Shown here piece by piece: positions 60,283-64,000 of a stretch of 64,000 nucleotides of DNA. A model generated the notes under the pieces. The model was given only the letters and a program-made list of their open reading frames with translations. It was not told the DNA's origin and did no database searches. The stretch spans positions 62,001 through 126,000 of the forward strand of contig JABSSW010000034.1 of assembly GCA_018902385.1 (NCBI GenBank), in the 5' to 3' direction. Source of the stretch: Physcia stellaris. Lineage: Eukaryota > Ascomycota > Lecanoromycetes > Caliciales > Physciaceae. Both the position numbers and the translations under genes were made by a program. How positions within the stretch are numbered: the stretch's first letter is position 1; every line of letters starts with the position of its first letter.

Positions 60283-61264
60283 CTACAATTCCACATATCT
60301 CATCCACAATAACCATCCCATCATCCCAAGCACATAGTGTATCAAGGGACTACTAACGTACCGGGGAAACGAGTCGCCCGTGAAAGTCGGCCCCGTGGAA
60401 GACGGCGTGAAATTTCCCGTCGTCGACGTTGTCAAATTTGAAGAATTCGACATCGGAGAGGGAAGCTGAACACCGACAGCAGCGCATGTGGCGCTGGTGA
60501 AATTATAGATCGCTGCGACAGACTTAGTGACTGACATGACCAAGTAGGAAAACTTCCGGGTGGGGATTTTGCTTAGAATATAAACATATCTTAGGATCTA
60601 CAGGTAGAAAGGGAGATCGCAAAGCTTCAATTACCTTGTCTGTCAGCAAAACTACAATGCTGCTCTTCATACTCCGCTGCGCCGACGGTGAAAGCCGGGT
60701 TCGAGCAAATACACTTCCAATCGGTATCGGAGCAGCCGCTTTGGGCTTTAGCTGTCGCGAGACCAGGTTGCTGTTCACGCATCAGCTACGTTACGCCCGA
60801 CATAGTCGCTCGTCGCAGAGATGGGAACTTACGGCGCAAGCGGAGAGGTTGAAGAGGCCGTTATCAGCTGTCCCGCCAACGGGCACGCAAAGCTGAAGAC
60901 CGAGCGTGAAGATTCCTGTATACACGTCGATACTCAGCTTCTTGTACCAAAGGAAGTGGGAAATTGACAATGGCGATTAAGAGGTCACCTACGGGTCAGG
61001 TCCGACGGGCTGCAGTTCTGCGTTTGGCATGATTCTGCGGAGGATAGGAAGGTGGACGATTTGCAGACGAAGTTGGGATCGGTTTTGTCGCCTCCTGTCT
61101 CAGCTGCGGCACGGCTGATGCAGTTTTGCTAGGAGCAGTGAGAAGACGATGTAGTAAGGGACGAAGTTACACTTTACAGCACATGGGCGGAAATCGAAAA
61201 TCGTGACGCACTTTGTTCGGACGGCCGCAAGTAAACCCAGGAGAGCAATCTGGAGGCGCTGCAT
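60283..61264 (-). CDS. CFEM-domain secreted protein, multi-exon
   Basis: Start at 61264 (MQRLQIALLGLLAAV, signal peptide). After an intron ending CTCCTAG comes a Cys-containing segment (QNCISRAAAETGG, PNFVCKSSTFLSSAESC, QTQNCSPSDL) that looks like a partial CFEM-type domain. Across further introns comes LFNLSACAQPGLATAKAQSG then CSDTDWKCICSNPAFTVGAA and HCSFADRQ, a well-formed CFEM domain with the expected aspartate before the CxC (heme-iron-binding position). A 104-bp intron leads to VAAIYNFTSATCAAVGVQLP and a Ser/Thr-rich stretch. The C-terminus ends either in a hydrophobic tail (IHYVLGMMGWLLWMRYV) or in another exon after GTACGT. CFEM proteins are extracellular or GPI-anchored and act in heme uptake, adhesion or virulence. 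Exon borders near the N-terminus are uncertain. Confidence 0.75.
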
Positions 61265-61878
61265 AATGGAAGAGAAAACTTTGAGGGGTTTGAATTGTCT
61301 GACTGGTGTTCTCGGGTTACGAACGAGAGACTGAATGTGAATATGGGCTTTTAGGGTATCCCAGAAGAGAGATGTCGTAATCTCGTAAATCTAATCTGCA
61401 GCCTCTCAGGAGAAGTGGGGAGTCGGATGATCGTACTCCGTATACGAGCACCGAACTGGGATCGCTAAAGCAGCTCTGCAGTGACCTGCATGAGAGAACC
61501 AAGCGCTGCGCAGCACCAGGTACGTCATGGCCATTGGTGCCAACTCTGTTACCATCAACGATTTTCCTCAATGCGCTGTACCTGAAATTCTCTCCTTCTA
61601 CTACGTCAACGATTCTTTTATTGACTTTCTCCCAGCAGAGTTGTATAACCCTGTCACTCTATTGACTAGAACAGAATTCTACCGACCGAAATTTCATCTG
61701 GAAATCAAACGAGTTCCTCACTGCTACGGAAAGTAGTGAAGCCCAGAATTGCGCTCGCCCAGAGCTACTTCGTATATATTCTTGCCATAACCTATCCTAT
61801 ACTCCAGCAAAGAAAATTGAAAACCGAGAACGTAGATATAGAAATGGATCCTACGCGGGCAATGTTTTCACCCTTGCG
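61265..61878. other. Intergenic next to the compartment border
   Basis: No gene recognised; base composition still normal. Confidence 0.4.
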
Positions 61879-62249
61879 CAATGTTCGCAATAGTGCACTA
61901 GTGCTGTTTTTGGCCCAAAACTGCACTGCACTAAGACGTTTTTGAAAAAAAATAGTGCAATTTCGGCCAGAACTGCACTGCACCAGTGCGCACTACATGA
62001 GTCAACCCTAGCAGCAACCCTAAAGATGTCAGGGTTATGTCAGGGTTATGTCGAGATTCAACCTCAAAAATCTTGAATATCCGCAGGAATATTGACATAG
62101 TACATATATTGTTCAGTGCACTAGTGCAATTTGCCTCAAAACTGCACTGCACCAGTGCAAATTTTTCGAAAACTGCACTAGAAAAATCGCGAGAACTACA
62201 GTAGTGCACGGGTTGCACTACTTAGTGCAGTGCACTATTGCGAACATTG
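61879..62249. mobile_element. 371-bp MITE with perfect 21-bp terminal inverted repeats, hAT-like
   Basis: CAATGTTCGCAATAGTGCAC at 61879 (21 bp, to 61899) is matched exactly, as reverse complement, by 62229-62249. The interior is non-coding and full of subterminal TGCAC/GTGCA motifs in both orientations (for example near 61,955-61,990, 62,115-62,165 and 62,205-62,235). Short length, terminal inverted repeats and clustered subterminal motifs fit a non-autonomous DNA transposon. The CAxTGTTC start resembles hAT elements. No 8-bp target duplication could be found. Confidence 0.75.
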
Positions 62250-64000
62250 TTTCGAAATTTTGCGATGCAACTTTGCGACTCTGTCGATGAAATTTCGCAT
62301 ATTGAATTTTTCAATTTGTCATTTTGTGATTTTCGAGTCTCGTTCTTTTCTTCGCATTTTTCTTTTCATTTCACAGATGTAAAAAACATTCTAAATGTAA
62401 CAATTCGATCTGTGTTGCAATTAATTCATCTAGAATTAAAATTGCAAAAAATCTGATGAAAATCTCAACTTCAAATCCTGTACACTTAATATTATCATCG
62501 ATATAGTCAATGAATTATTTCTATTTTAACAAATTATGAATTCGAACAATTCGCTTTTTATCAGTCAAACACTATTCGTTTCGTCGTTTTCATTTTTTCA
62601 ATGATTTCTGCATCGTCGTGCGCAATTTTTACGAAATCGAATACATTTTTTGAAAAAATGAATTAAACGAGTTTTTCGACTCTCAACGTTGAATTTATTG
62701 TTTTTTATTGATTCATTATTTTGTTGTCTTTATTACATGAGTTAATTCGCGTATACATATCGTTTTCTAATTTTTCAACGAGTTTCGATGATTCTCGTCG
62801 TCGAAACAACGATTTACATTTTTTTTATCATTTCAATATCGTGCGCAAAACATTCATTTGATCGATATCATGATTTATTGCGATATTCGAATCATTACAA
62901 CATTTTGTTTTATTTACGTGTCGTCAAAACATCTCATCATGATGTTTTATGTTTGAATCATTGTTCAAACGATTATCAACATCAATCGTCATTCAGAATT
63001 TCGATTCGAATTTCACACGCAAATTTTGAACATTTGCGCACATTTTTTATTAAATTGAATGCGTTATTTGCGTTAAATTTTTCAAATCGAATTTTCATAT
63101 TCGAATCGACGTTATTTTCGATGAAATTTCATTGCTGAAAATTATGTTTTTACATTAAATTTCATTCTTTCTATTAGTTTATTGCTAGATTACGTTTGAT
63201 TCGAATGTTTGAACATTCGTCTATTTTGTTCGTTCAAACGTTTGATCGTTTGTTGATTTTCTCGTATCGCATAAATGAAAATTTGAACGAAATTCTGAAT
63301 TCGAAAATCGTGTCATTGATTCGTTTTTTACAAAGCAAATAGTTGATTTCGTTATTTTTTTTTCGTTATCACACATTTTCTGAATTTTTCATTGTTCGTT
63401 ATTTTATTTTCAATTTATTCTCGATACACATATCAATACATTTTTTTGTCTATTTTATTTCACTGTTTGTTTCGAAATAAATCATACGATCGTCATTTCG
63501 AAAAAATCAAACAGTTGACGTATTTGCTTTCGTTGTCGCTACACAATTGTTTATAAGTTCTGACAATAAAAAAATGCATGAAACGAAACAGACACGATAA
63601 TCATTTCATATTCACGTTCATTTTTTAATAGACGTATTCAAATCAAAATGAAAAATCATTCGATCAAATTTTTGATTTACATCAAATCATTGTATCGTTT
63701 CGAGAATTATTATTTTTGAAAACTTGAAATCAAAAATCATTTTCAGTTTCTAAATGTTGAATGAATTATCACGAAATTCATACGAATTCGTTTTATCAAA
63801 AATTTCATGACAGTTGAAATCGAAACGAAAAACTATACGAACGAACATGTCGTCGTCAAAACGTTTGACTTGAAAATCGTTCAGAATCGTCATGATTTTG
63901 AAATCATCAAAACACATAATTTTTATTTAATTTCGTGTATGTTTCACATCGCTTCACTATTTTGAATCAGAAAATTTTCTTGAAACGTTGAATCGCTATT
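62250..64000. other. Start of the right-hand AT-rich block
   Basis: CT/CC/AG/GG become scarce directly after the MITE, as in the left block but less extremely. An open frame at 62,788-63,138 has no domain and fits chance. No transposon domain could be identified. Confidence 0.6.

Noticed and set aside
30581-61878. tRNA genes in the gene block
   Set aside because: I looked for T-loop (GGTTCGAATCC-like) sequences with matching acceptor stems and found no convincing case by eye.
62788-63138. 116-residue plus-strand frame in the right AT-rich block
   Set aside because: Composition is that of the surrounding DNA and there is no recognisable motif.

Overview
This window is from a filamentous ascomycete (Pezizomycotina). 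The evidence is short introns with GT...AG ends and CTAAC/CTGAC-type branch sites, and gene families typical of that group: UstYa/DUF3328, CFEM, WSC, Zn2Cys6, Pth11/SAT4-type rhodopsin-fold, and ankyrin repeats of the fungal NLR type. It has a two-compartment layout. An AT-rich, gene-free block (1 to ~30,450) and the start of another (~62,250 to 64,000) flank a ~31.5 kb block of normal base composition that holds all recognisable genes.

AT-rich block, 1-30,450. The DNA has been hypermutated. Almost every remaining C is followed by A or G, and almost every remaining G is preceded by C or T. CpT, CpC, ApG and GpG are nearly absent, while CpA and CpG survive. This is a CpY (Y = pyrimidine) signature, not the CpA-to-TpA signature of Neurospora-type RIP. 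Contents in order: a 147-bp satellite (1-~985), a perfect 47-bp-arm palindrome (1084-1183), relics of OrsD/DUF3505-type zinc-finger genes, and a ~170-bp satellite (~5,800-6,511, resuming at 27,379-~29,290) split by a stack of nested Ty3/Gypsy retrotransposons. The outer element (plus strand, LTRs 6512-6737 and 27153-27378, TSD TGAAT) contains two minus-strand elements: 12656-19369 (TSD CATTC) and 19949-26501 (TSD AAATT). All three 5-bp target duplications are intact, so the insertion order can be read directly.

Gene block, 30,450-61,880. Genes in order: a serine/proline-rich hypothetical protein (-), a cysteine-rich single-pass membrane protein (-), an MFS transporter (-), a UstYa-like protein with both HxxHC motifs (-), a secreted precursor with three identical 19-residue Kex2-bounded repeats (+), a decayed NLR-type ankyrin relic (+), a rhodopsin-fold membrane protein (+), a second ankyrin gene with an in-frame stop (-), a small Kex2/Ste13-type secreted peptide that looks like an alpha-pheromone precursor (+), an SDR oxidoreductase (-), a Zn2Cys6 regulator (-), a small soluble conserved protein (+), a two-WSC-domain protein with a frameshift (+), and a CFEM protein (-).

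The most interesting unit is MFS + UstYa-like + repeat precursor (36,286-42,873). It has the minimal layout of a fungal ribosomally made, Kex2-processed peptide (dikaritin-type RiPP) pathway. The precursor encodes a repeated core around SYAISG, and no match to a known product can be claimed from sequence alone. Inside the UstYa-like gene, one intron coincides with a 53-bp tandem duplication carrying an AGGT site, which looks like a recent intron gain. A 371-bp hAT-like MITE (61,879-62,249) lies exactly on the right-hand border with AT-rich DNA.
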